Shown here piece after piece: positions 1 to 9,531 of a DNA stretch of 64,000 bases. The notes beneath the pieces are model-generated. The model was not told the origin of the DNA, did no database searches, and saw nothing but the letters and a program-made list of their open reading frames with translations. The stretch's first letter is position 1, and every line of letters starts with the position of its first letter. The position numbers and the translations under genes are program-made. Source of the stretch: Trichomonas vaginalis G3 (lineage: Eukaryota; Parabasalia; Trichomonadida; Trichomonadidae); assembly GCF_026262505.1 (NCBI RefSeq), contig NC_067205.1:15748001-15812000 (forward strand). Direction: 5' to 3'.

Positions 1-507
1 CTGGCATAAATATTGTGTATTTGATTTAGCCGACTAAAATATTGAAAATTCGAATCTAATCGTATTCTTCTGTTTTTGACCATAATGTTCTGAATATTTT
101 TTCTGAGGTTTATTTCATACTCATATATTTATTGATTCTTTACATATGGACAAAATAACACTCCTAATAATCGCGATCAACTAACACTTTTTGAATCACA
201 ATTTTTTTGGGAAAAATTACCCTTTTTTTGGTTCATATTCAACATGCTTAATTTCAGATTGTGTTTCTCATCTAAGAAATATGAACCAAGGTGAAATATC
301 AGTTCGATTCGTCAAGATATTTCATATTCTTGGTAATCAAATTTCTTTCTCAAGCAATAAGAAAAACTAATAAACAATATTATGATCTAACAGTTTCCAA
401 ACAGAGAATTAAGCTTTATTGCTTATTTTCATCTAATTCAATATTTTCAAAAAAATCAACTATAGAAAATAACATAGATATTTACCTCATAAAAATAACT
501 AATTACA
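1..507. other. AT-rich host intergenic DNA
   Basis: I see no supported gene here. An 84-codon plus-strand frame at 291-545 starts on GTG, has low-complexity composition and runs into the 3' end of the Myb gene on the other strand, so I do not call it. The stretch is the downstream flank of the Myb gene. Confidence 0.6.
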
Positions 508-1071
508 TTAAAGTTCATAGCCTTCAAGCTGCCAGTCAATATTGAATATATCCGAAGAAAAGAATTTTTCTGTCCATGCCGCTGTGGTGTCTTCATACAT
601 ATTAGCTAGGAACTGAACATTGGACTGATCCAAACAAGTTTTATTTTCCCTTTCTTTTTTAATTTTTTCAATTTTCGGTTTGAGCTTTTTTAACGATGGA
701 GCTCTTCCCTTTGAAACATGAAAAGAATACCTATTTTTAACATTCACGTCAGAACGAGTAGGGAAAAATTTCGTTATTTTTGACCAACACGGGCCCATTT
801 CTTTAACAAGCTTGAGCAAATATTGATCTTCTTGTGATGACCACGGCCCATTTTTTAATTCAGGACTTAGGTAATTCAAGTATCTTTCTCTACATTGCCT
901 TGTTGATCGGGTTTTCATTAATTGCGCAATTTTTTTCCAAGAACCTGTTCCGAACTCTTTAACAAGAAGTGTTAGTCTCTCATCTTCTTCTGCTGTGAAC
1001 TTTTGTCTATGCGTTTTTTCGTTTTCCATATTCACACTGTACGAAACTGATCTTTGAATTTTAAATTTCAT
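508..1071 (-). CDS. Two-repeat Myb-like DNA-binding protein
   Basis: This 187-residue protein carries two tandem Myb/SANT repeats, roughly residues 24-70 and 74-120. The spaced tryptophans are visible (W45, W77, W96), as are the helix-turn-helix cores TRSTRQCRERYLNYLSP and SDVNVKNRYSFH. Short two-repeat Myb proteins form a large family in Trichomonas, where some members regulate promoters such as those of iron-responsive genes; the DNA target of this one cannot be read from sequence. The C-terminal third is lysine-rich then acidic. The upstream ATG at 1071 gives 14 extra residues before a second Met (residue 15, MENEKTH), which could be the true start because 5' leaders in this lineage are very short. 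It is the only host gene complete in the window. Confidence 0.88.
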   Translation of the reverse strand: MKFKIQRSVSYSVNMENEKTHRQKFTAEEDERLTLLVKEFGTGSWKKIAQLMKTRSTRQCRERYLNYLSPELKNGPWSSQEDQYLLKLVKEMGPCWSKITKFFPTRSDVNVKNRYSFHVSKGRAPSLKKLKPKIEKIKKERENKTCLDQSNVQFLANMYEDTTAAWTEKFFSSDIFNIDWQLEGYEL

Positions 1072-1380
1072 GATATTGAATTCACTTTTAAATATTCTTC
1101 ACTCAATTTTACAACAGTCTGAATTTTAATTAAATTTTACATTGGAATTATGCATTGATGCTAAAATCCTAACTGTAATTCTTCTCAATTTGTTATAATT
1201 TGAAATGATTTGAAAATTTGATTCGTATTCAATTTCGTTTGAATTAAGGTGTGAACTATTTTACATGAAAATAACTGTTGACAACCAGTTTATTCATATT
1301 AAAACAATAATTATAATTTATCAAACCAAATGATAAAATTAGGCTTAATTTTATCTATCTACAGAGTAACAAAAAAAGGT
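1072..1380. other. Host intergenic DNA between Myb gene and Polinton copy 1
   Basis: About 300 bp of AT-rich DNA upstream of the Myb gene, presumably including its promoter. I see no clear initiator-type element close to the first ATG. It ends in an A-tract followed by GGT directly before the Polinton terminus; a similar A-tract plus GGT also precedes the left terminus of copy 2. Confidence 0.5.
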
Positions 1381-1630
1381 AGTGGGGCTTCCAGGCGCGT
1401 TGCGCCCTCTAGCCCCGAAGATGTTTAGTATAAATGAAGTTTTTATTCGGAGGGCTTCCAGGCGCGTTGCGCCCTCTAGCCCATAAAAAATTTCTGAGGA
1501 CGAGCCAGCCGTTGACTTTTTTGTAGAGCACTCAAAATAGTATAACTTTGTCCGGACAAGTAAAGGTCTATCGTCGCTACAGGAAAAGTTACAGGCGTTC
1601 CAAGGAAGTATACTTTGAGAAGCCTTTTTC
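1381..1630 (+). repeat. Left terminal inverted repeat of Polinton copy 1
   Basis: It begins AGTGGGG, in keeping with the 5'-AG of Polinton ends, and contains two copies, about 60 bp apart, of a GC-rich block with the hairpin GGCGC-gtt-GCGCC. The block around TTGTCCGGACAA and the following 90 bp match the left end of copy 2 and, inverted, the right end of copy 2 at 63541-63695. Confidence 0.85.
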
Positions 1631-1757
1631 CCCTTATAGAATGAGATAGGACGGTTATTTTACAAAACTGACAACACTTTGACCGAGTAGTTTTTTGTGC
1701 TGAACAAAAAGTGTCATATAAACATCTGTCAAAAACCGCTTTTTAACTTCACTTAAA

Positions 1758-4524
1758 ATGCCACGTAAGCTACGTAAGAATATACGTAAGAGGAAGGGAG
1801 CATTGAAACATCCAATAGTAAAACTGACACCACAACAACAGTTGCAACAACAAATGATGAATGACCCCACTATGTTGCAACAAATGTCAAGCAACCCTAT
1901 GCTTTTAAACCGAGTTATTGGTGCACAGAGTGGAGGTTTAAGAGCGGCACTTTTAGCGAAAATGGCAGGCTATGGTGGAGCTGCAGACGGAACAGCTTAT
2001 AACCCTCAAAGTCAAATGAATTTGAGTTCACTCAAAAATCAAATAACAGATGTCAAAAAGTCAAACATAGACATACAGAAACAAATAAGTGAAAACGAAA
2101 AGAAACTAGAATATGACGAAAATAACAGATGCAGCAACGAGACAGGCAGTTCAAAGTGCCTATAACGCCGTTAGAGCAACTGTTGTGGAAAGTCAAGAAA
2201 AAGAGTTACAACAGACCAAAACAGACCTAGTAAATGCTTTCTTAAGAACGAAAAGTCAGGTAGGACATTATGCTGCAGATGGAACATATGTGCCAGCTGG
2301 TGGAACTTATATACCACCAAACCCTCCAAGAGAAGCACCTGCACCAGGACTACCTAAAACATTTACATCGTCACATGGACACAGACACAGGCATGCACCA
2401 AAACCAACACAACAACCAACAGTTCAAAATCCAGCACCACAACAACAACCAAAACCAACAGTTCAAAATCCAGCACAGCAACCAACAGTTCAAAACCCTG
2501 CACAGCAACAACAACCAACACAACAACCACAAACAGAGCAAAAGCCTGCACAGCAACCAACAGTTCAAAATCCTGCACAGCAACCACAAACAGAGCAAGG
2601 ACATAAAAGAAGTAGAGAAAAAGGAAACCAAGAATTCTTAAAAATGCTTAAGGAAGATTATGGTTACCCAGATACTCTTGACTTTAGTGACAGATATAAA
2701 GAAGCTATTAGAAAGTTCAAGGAAGGAAATACTGACCCGAACCTATTTAGCTTTATGGTTCAGCATAAAATCGGATATAATCTCAAACCTGGAAAATACA
2801 AGCTCGCTAAGGGATATGATTTAATAGCATATCATCCAAATGACATGAATGAATTTACTCCGAGATATTTGATGTCAGAGCTAAATGATAATTCAACTCT
2901 CTTCATGAAACGCGTAAAAAATAGAGACGGAACGAAAGAAGAAAGGTTTATGAGTCCGGATGACTTAGATAGGGAACTTGTTAAAAACGGTCTCGGAATA
3001 TATGAAATGCCACCAGATGAGGTACAAGAAACTCCACAGGAAGAAGTTCAGATACAACCAGACATGGAAGAAATAGTTCAGCAACAACAGCTAGAAGAGC
3101 CTGAAGGAAACGAACAAGTCCCTCCTTTGGAAACTAACTTCACAGAACTAGATGAAGATTTGGAACAGCCGAAAAATCTTGACCCTCAACAAGAGTATGA
3201 GGTGAATATGGAATCTTTCCAAGAGTCTAAGAAAAATTCGGCTGACATAGTAGAAGAATATCGAAAAATGTTCACCGACATACAAAAGACTCCAACATCA
3301 GATGAAAATATTCAGCATAGAATGGAAGTACTGAAAGAAAATGTACGCAAATACAATAATCCTTTTTACTTACGACCATATAACGTTCAATCTTTGGCTG
3401 AACTCGGTGAAAATAAAAGGTTAAATTTCAACAAAACATATAGAAATGAAACATTGTTTAAAGTTCATTCAGAACCTAGCCAATATGGAAACAAACCTAC
3501 TTTTGTTTCTGCAGACTATGGAACTACAATGAAATGGGTCATAAAAGCTAATCCGGATAGGTGGTTCATAAACTTACAACCTCAATTCAAGAAGTTGTAG
3601 ACGCAATGGAAGTGAATGGTGAACCAGATATAACGGGTATTTCAGCGCGGCTTTAATGCCATTGAAAGATATGAAAGATGCAGATATTTTGGACCAGTAT
3701 GAAATGAACATGGCTGAGGGAAATATAACACCTGACGTTCTAGAACATTTATCTCAAAGAACTACACGGAACCATAGAGATGGTATATTTGGTGAAGAGT
3801 TTAGAAGAGAGTTAGGGAGAGAGAAGGAAGAGAACCTATTGTACATGACCTTGCAAACGAAAGTTTGCAAAATGTCATAAAAACTTACTTTGCAGACAAT
3901 GAAATGAGAAGGGATGAATATTTAAGAAAACTCAAATGGACAGTACCAAATGAATGTTAGTATTGAAAAACATGTTCCATGACAAAATAAAACCAACTAC
4001 AGAAATAAATGACGCAAGACTGAAACGTTGGGTAAAAGCTTTCCCATTCACAAAAGATATTATTGGTTACATGGAAAGAAAACCAGAATGGCTACAAAAA
4101 CATATATTTGGAAACGAGCTTATTCCATATGGACAAGCTCTGTTTGAAGAGCTTGAACCGGAAACTCAGGAAAGAGTCATGCAAGCAATAAGCGAAGACT
4201 CAAATACAAACTATGAAAATCTTTCTAGGATATAGGTTACCTGAGATGGGCGACCAGAGCCCAAAGGCAAAAAGGACATGGGAAATTTACAACATACTAG
4301 GTGAACATGAGGCAAAGATGCAACAACTTGAAGCAGAGGGCAAGTTACCAAAAGCGACACCAAAGAAGAAGAGAAGAGTAGAACAAAGTGAAAGTAGTGA
4401 AGAAGTAACTTCATCTAGTGAAAGTAGTGGCAATGAAGGAAAAAGAAGAGTTAAAGATTCAGTTAAAAACTCAGTCAGGAAGAAAGTAAAGCTTGGTCCG
4501 AGTGGGTTCTATTATGACATATAA
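1758..4524 (+). pseudogene. Polinton structural protein region, Q/P-rich (broken)
   Basis: First coding region after the left terminal repeat, and broken. It begins with a strongly basic N-terminus, then Q-rich and coiled-coil sequence. A proline/glutamine tract follows, built from PTVQNPAQQ-type repeats and with a histidine cluster just before it. The rest is a long mixed-charge region and a lysine/serine-rich tail. I do not recognise a named domain. Position just upstream of the capsid gene and the length suggest a large virion-associated or scaffold protein. The Q/P tract also opens both strands in several frames, which produces spurious minus-strand frames rich in Leu and Cys. Confidence 0.55.
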
Positions 4525-4556
4525 ATCCAACTATTCTATATTTTTACCCATATGAA

Positions 4557-6183
4557 ATGTACGCCGCTCAGAATATAACGCCAACAGTTTTGGATGCCAT
4601 GAACGGAAATGTTTCCGAATGGTATAACGAATGCGACAATGCCATTAGAAGGTCAGAAATAGTTCCTGGAACTTACGAATATACAAATGCTGTTTCTTAT
4701 GGAAACATAGGTGAGTTTGGAGAAGGTTCTTCAACAACAGTAGATATTGCTTGCGACAGGTTTCACATTATTTCTATTGACAACTCATTCTTATACGTGG
4801 AACAAGACATTGAAATAAAACCTTCTGCCAAGTTGTCTGACAAGAAAGGTTGCAATGGAATTTTCTATGTCGGATACCAATATGCTCCAGAAGTTTTCAT
4901 GGGATATAAGATATATTCTAACTCTGACTTAGTTCAAACAGTAACATGGGCAAACTATGAATGGTTCGCTTTGAGAAACTCAGTACAACCACAAGCTAGA
5001 GAACAAACAGACCAGTATGCAACTATTGAAAAAATAAGAAGACTTGACCCTAACGTTCCAGGAGTTTATGTTAACCTTTCTGGACAAACTGCAGCAGCAG
5101 TAACCAAAGTAAAACTGAAACTTAGAGTTCCTTTGTCATCTTTCCTCATCTTCAGGTTTTTAAGATACTTGCCAAACTGGGCAGGAAAAATTTCTATCGA
5201 ACTTACTCCAAGCAAAAAAACTTAGTCATTGCACCAACACAAGACCCATTCACTATTACAGACGTAAAGGGAACAAATCAAACGTCATTCGCCGAATTTT
5301 GCAAAGACAAAGTTGACTTAGACTTTGGTTTCTCAAACTTCAACAATGAAGTAAACTATTATTTCAATGCTGCTGGAACTGCTTGGGACCCAGTTAAGTT
5401 CACATGCGAAAAATTTGAATGCAAGAGAATAGAAAGCAGACTTGCCGTTTATATGTTGGACCCAGATATTTCAAATGCTTTAGCTGCCAAATATATTGCA
5501 GTTCCACTTATGTTCCCTATACACCAAATATCTGTCAAAGACTTTGCAGGTGAAGTTGGAAACCAAAATCCAGGAGCCGCAGGTGCAAGAACAGATATTG
5601 CTTTTAACAACTGCAATGAAACATGCAGATACTATGTTGTACTGTTCAGACGAACTATAAATGACTATTCTTGTTTCTACAACCCTGGTATTAAATATCA
5701 TATAAACATAGATGGCAAATATTATCCAAGAGAAGAATATTCTACAGTTGAGGATATGAGGTCATACAACTTGACATTAGATGCTATGAACTTTAACACA
5801 CAACTTCACAACAACTATTAACCCTGAAATGCAAAATTCTATTATGCCATATGTGAAAGTATGGACTCATTACAGGAGGTCAAAAAACTCAATATACAAA
5901 TGGAGACCGTTCAAACTTTTGGCTTGGCATTCCATTTGCTGACTCAGAAGACTTTATGGGTGGTATTTCAACTGTTGGTACTGTACAAATACAATATACT
6001 GGTGACAGAGACGGTCCAGATGAATTGAAAGCAAAGAAGTTTACAAAACCAATAGCACTTTTCACGGAAGATGCTCTTTTGAAGATTCGTTCGATGAAAC
6101 CTGCTGGGGCTCCTCAGATTGGCATAACGACAGCTTCCATCGAGCAGATTTTGCAGCAGGTCAGTAAGTTGTTCTTGAACTGA
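4557..6183 (+). pseudogene. Polinton double jelly-roll major capsid protein region (broken)
   Basis: Family call from the order of blocks seen in the translated region: an N-terminal NVSEWYNECD block, a VPLSSF-type strand followed by FLRYLPNW, which resembles the inter-barrel segment of double jelly-roll capsids, and a second barrel with repeated aromatic strands. The span of about 1.6 kb fits Polinton major capsid genes. It lies between the Q/P-rich gene and a convergent small gene, as in copy 2 (40085-41687). The copy is broken. The call rests on pattern memory, not on a profile search. Confidence 0.7.
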
Positions 6184-6480
6184 CTTCTCTCCGTCAAATA
6201 TTGACAGTACGCCAGTTTTGACATAATATTGTATTATAAACTTTCCTTTAGTAATATCGGTCAGTTTTGAAGTTATATTTTTGTCTGCTTCAAGAACTTT
6301 CACCATTTCAGTTATACCAACTTTCTTTGCTTTATGAAAATATTTTGGTTCAGCAAATATTGCTATTCTATAACATTTTCCATTGTTTGTGTAAAGAACT
6401 ATTCTGTCAATGTATTTGTATTGTTTGTGAGTATAAACTTTGTTCTGCTTCAATTCAATAAGATATCCGAATATGTCCAT
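5968..6480 (-). CDS. Small unknown Polinton gene convergent with the capsid gene
   Basis: Minus-strand gene beginning MDIFGYLIELKQNK. Its main body (about 110 residues) has alternating beta-like and lysine-rich segments and no domain I recognise. The same gene sits at 41581-42000 in copy 2, so it is a stable part of this Polinton subfamily. Its 3' end runs antisense into the last part of the capsid gene, an overlap conserved in both copies. It starts only about 20 bp from the next plus-strand gene (6499), leaving room for a very short shared promoter. Confidence 0.55.
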   Translation of the reverse strand: MDIFGYLIELKQNKVYTHKQYKYIDRIVLYTNNGKCYRIAIFAEPKYFHKAKKVGITEMVKVLEADKNITSKLTDITKGKFIIQYYVKTGVLSIFDGEKSVQEQLTDLLQNLLDGSCRYANLRSPSRFHRTNLQKSIFREKCYWFCKLLCFQFIWTVSVTSILYLYSTNS

Positions 6481-6498
6481 CTTTTTATTCTAAGTAAA

Positions 6499-7075
6499 AT
6501 GTCATTTCGAAAAATAGAAGCGTAAGTGTTTCAAAAGGTTTAATGGCGGTGGCAGATGTGAAGTTAAATTCACCAACTCAAACAAACAGTCAAAGTGTTG
6601 TTGTCAATGTCAAAGACAGAGATGTTGAAGTGGGGAACCATACGAAGACGAAGATGGTATAACAATTGTTCCTGTAAAAGAACCAACATATCCTGAAGTT
6701 AACAGAGACTTAAGTTCTGTTGCAGATATTCGAAACGACTACCAACAACTGAAAGACAAACTTCAAACTCAGGAGAAGATTTGTCAAGCTTTAAGTATAA
6801 TGTTAAACTTGGTCGAATACAACCCTGTAAAAGTGAACTCATATGTCATTGCACCTCATGAAGTTTTGAAAGAACTATTGAAACTTTTGACAGAGGCAGA
6901 CGATATAAACATCAAAGAAATAGAACCCGACATTAGTTGCTGTGGTGTTTCATATAATGTCATTGACAAGATATACGTTATGAAAGGAGGTGAAACGTTG
7001 AACTTAAAATATAGTTTCCCAGACGTTATAAAAATATTTGACGACCACAACATTTCATTAAAATTTATTTGCTAA
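6499..7075 (+). pseudogene. Coiled-coil Polinton protein region (broken)
   Basis: Region starting at the ATG of MSFRK, which follows TTCTAAGTAAA directly. It encodes a basic, serine-rich N-terminus, a middle rich in Val/Asp, a short coiled coil (NDYQQLKDKLQTQEK) and a C-terminal part with two cysteines (DISCCGV). I do not recognise the family. It lies four bases before the minor capsid-like gene, suggesting co-expression as a late structural module. Broken in this copy; the counterpart is at 42019-42596. Confidence 0.5.
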
Positions 7076-7079
7076 GTAA

Positions 7080-7875
7080 ATGGCAGAAGACATAATGGTT
7101 TATACTATTACGACTAAAAACCCTGAGTCATATAATTCTATAACAACAAACTTACAAAGTCCTCAAGGACGATATTGTAAACTAACCTTAAACACAATGA
7201 CGACTAAAGCCTGTTTTGCTCTTTTGACACCAGAAGACTTTATTGTTGTGAATGGTAAAAAATACTCCTTTGAAGATACTTACTCAGATATACCACCAAC
7301 AGGTTTTGTTGACTTATTTAATACTTTAAGTACGGGTGTAACATGTGCTGCAACTAGAGCAGGTTTCATTATGTTTGGATGTCCGACTGAGTTTACTATA
7401 AACGATATGAGCTATAATACAAAACTTATTTCTGGTTTTACTACCAACAGTTTCCTATAACAGGAAAAGGTGTCATACAAGGAATGTCTATTCCATTGAC
7501 ATTAAGCACACCAATCTTATATATTGTTTCAAACTTAGGTTCAAAGTGTTATTCGAATGTCGACAAAACTATTATGACCAAAAGATACTTATGCGTATAA
7601 ACAATACTTTCTCTGCTGGTTTGCCTATTGTTCATTCGAATGCAGAATTTTCAACCTTAGTGAACTCAAACACTTTGGCAAGTATAACGTTGACATTAGT
7701 TGACGCAAACTTTGTTCCTGTAAAACTTTTATGTCCTATGTATTTGTCAATGACGGCAGAAAGTTTCGAATTGGAAGATGCAACTGGTGAAAGTATTGTA
7801 TTACAAGAACAACTTCAACAACAAATAGCTCAAGAACAACAAATGCAACAAATGGAACAACAAAGTCAAGAATAA
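7080..7875 (+). pseudogene. Minor capsid (jelly-roll, penton-like) protein region (broken)
   Basis: Counterpart of the open 265-residue frame at 42604-43401. The composition (many Thr, Ser and hydrophobic strands, few charges) and the closing strand block LTLVDANFVPVKLL fit a beta-barrel capsid protein. The tail is a short Gln-rich segment. Placement directly downstream of the major capsid module supports a minor capsid or penton role, but I have only order and composition, no profile hit. Broken in this copy. Confidence 0.45.
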
Positions 7876-7905
7876 AAAAATAATATTTTTTTTATTTTTA
7901 TAAAA

Positions 7906-8049
7906 ATGTACAGAATAGATGTTTCAGATTTTTATGACTTCCAAGCATTCAGAAATATGTGTCCATTTAGAGACTATAACAAAGCAGTCGAGAATTTGAA
8001 ACGTTTAGTCATTTATGTTGACTCTGCCCCAGAATGTTATGTCATGAAA
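7906..8049 (+). pseudogene. Polinton SF3 helicase gene, 5' part before the nested insertion
   Basis: The first 48 codons of the Polinton superfamily-3 helicase gene (MYRIDVSDFYDFQAF) are followed without a gap by the GTTAGTATAC terminus of the palindromic element. The rest of the gene resumes at 26542. The uninterrupted counterpart is at 43431-44666 in Polinton copy 2. An AT-only leader (TTTTTATAAAA) directly precedes the ATG and is shared with copy 2. The insertion falls at the codons for Val-Met-Lys (residues 46-48). Confidence 0.85.
8042..8049 (+). repeat. Target-site duplication, left copy (TCATGAAA)
   Basis: TCATGAAA here is repeated at 26542-26549, just outside the other end of the palindromic element, and occurs once at the matching empty site in Polinton copy 2 (43563-43570). 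An 8-bp reading gives perfectly matching termini. A 9-bp reading (adding G) is also possible because the element's first base is G. Confidence 0.85.
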
Positions 8050-8211
8050 GTTAGTATACAAGTCATGGGTACGGAGGCACTGCGTTCCACCTTACCCAAT
8101 ACTTGTGAATTTGACACTTTACAAAGCCGTCAACCACTTCACTAACGAGCTCACTAATGTAAAAAATAAACGTTCTCACTATCGTTCTCACTAACGACTT
8201 CACTAATGTTC

Positions 8212-8496
8212 TCATAAATTTTCCTCAATATCTTCATCATCAGTGTTAACCCTATTGTAGTCATACTTGAAGCCATAAACTTTCTCTAACTTCTTAACGT
8301 ACAATTTACATAACTTACCTTCGTCATCGTATGGTTTAATGATATAACTATTTCTATCTTTATACACAGTCAATGAAAAGTCAACTGGTCTCGGATGTAT
8401 TTGAAAGAACATGTTATGCTCAGGAAGGAAGAATAAATGTTTAAATGTATGTTTGTTATACTGTGGAATTCGAATGAGTTGCTTTTGTTCTGTCAT
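8212..8496 (-). CDS. Unknown 94-residue protein, left-arm copy
   Basis: Small protein starting MTEQKQLIRIPQYNKH, rich in aromatic and basic residues with an acidic C-terminus (DDEDIEENL). It is open and identical in sequence to the right-arm copy at 26095-26379. The segment LYVKKLEKVYGFKYDY resembles the closing FKRLYGF segment of the HNH proteins in this window, which could be a small DNA-binding motif; this is a weak likeness. It is preceded by an AT-only leader (TTTTATTTTTTTATATAA read on the coding strand), like the Polinton genes. Function unknown. Confidence 0.65.
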   Translation of the reverse strand: MTEQKQLIRIPQYNKHTFKHLFFLPEHNMFFQIHPRPVDFSLTVYKDRNSYIIKPYDDEGKLCKLYVKKLEKVYGFKYDYNRVNTDDEDIEENL

Positions 8497-8650
8497 TTAT
8501 ATAAAAAAATAAAATAAAAAATAAACTTAAAAATTAATGATATCACCACCCTCACACGTATGAAAACATAGCACAAAAATAAATTTAGGTGAAGTGGTGA
8601 GATCTCACCTCTTTTTTCACCTGTTTTTTCACCCTGTTGAATTCATTGCT

Positions 8651-8887
8651 TTATAACTCTCTTCCTTTCTCCAACTCTTCTAACTTCTTCCTAAGTTCAG
8701 CAATGTTGTCCTCATGAAGTTTAATCTTTCTCAAAATTCCTTCTTTATCTAATGGTTGCTTTATCTTTCTAAACTGAACTCTACCCTCCTTCATAGTATG
8801 AATGTAAAAACCTTCTGGAATAGTTCCTGATTTAATGTATTCTACCAAAAACTTTTGTTTCATTGCTTCAGTGACTTTAGTCGTCAT
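8651..8887 (-). CDS. Unknown 78-residue coiled-coil protein, left-arm copy
   Basis: Starts MTTKVTEAMKQKFLVEY and ends in a charged coiled-coil stretch (EDNIAELRKKLEELEKG). No domain is recognised. The matching gene is at 25705 in the right arm. Between this gene and the 94-residue gene lies a palindrome centred on AGATCT (8600-8605). Small basic coiled-coil proteins next to a replication gene could be regulators or accessory replication proteins, but nothing in the sequence shows this. Confidence 0.55.
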   Translation of the reverse strand: MTTKVTEAMKQKFLVEYIKSGTIPEGFYIHTMKEGRVQFRKIKQPLDKEGILRKIKLHEDNIAELRKKLEELEKGREL

Positions 8888-9531
8888 TTTACTCTAAGGT
8901 GAAGCTAGCACAGCGATAATGGATTTCATGACTTTTTAGTATTTCATGCAATCTTAACAGATAGCCTTACAAGTACTTCCAGTGTCCCTAGCTGTCCCTC
9001 CTTTTTATATAACTCCATGACATTTATAATCTCGCGAAACTTAACAGGTAGCATAACAGATTAAAATCAGATGAGGTTTTGAACCAAAATTTCTAAGCAA
9101 CGTTGTCAAGGATTTTGAGGAACTAGGGACAGAGTGTGGCAAAGTCCAAGATTTAATTTATCTTCATCTGTTTCATCAGCTATCTCATCTAATATGCCAA
9201 TATTTTATTCATAACTCGTGGCAAACTCACTAACTTTCATTATGTTCATCTGCATGCTTCATCTGATAGAAAGTATGACTTTCATTAACTCTGTGAGATA
9301 ATGAAAACTACTAGGGACAGAGACCATGGCAAAGTTTATGACTTTCATTATTTCCAGAACTTAATGAAAACTACTAGGGACAGAGACCATGGCAAAGTTC
9401 ATGATTTAATTTATTCTCTCACTAACAACAACCACAAACTCCAACACTAACGACAAGTACTAACCTCAACACAAATGACAAACACTAACAACAAACACAA
9501 ACTCCAACACTAACGACAAAAATAAATGTCC
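8888..9531. other. Conserved non-coding block, left arm
   Basis: No gene. It is the mirror of 25061-25704. It holds repeats containing ACTAGGGACAGAGACCATGG (two close copies near 9309 and 9373, a shorter relative near 9121) and a minisatellite-like tract near 9420-9530 built on CAACACTAACGACAA. Conservation of both arms over this stretch and the position between gene ends suggest a control or replication region; that is inference. Confidence 0.5.

Noticed and set aside
291-545. 84-codon plus-strand frame upstream of Myb gene end
   Set aside because: It starts on GTG, has low complexity, overlaps the Myb 3' end in antisense and has no recognisable feature.
2363-2631. Minus-strand Leu/Cys/Val-rich frames over the Q/P-rich region (also 37948-38163)
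   Set aside because: They are the complement of CAA/CCA-rich repeats in the structural gene; composition is wholly explained by that.
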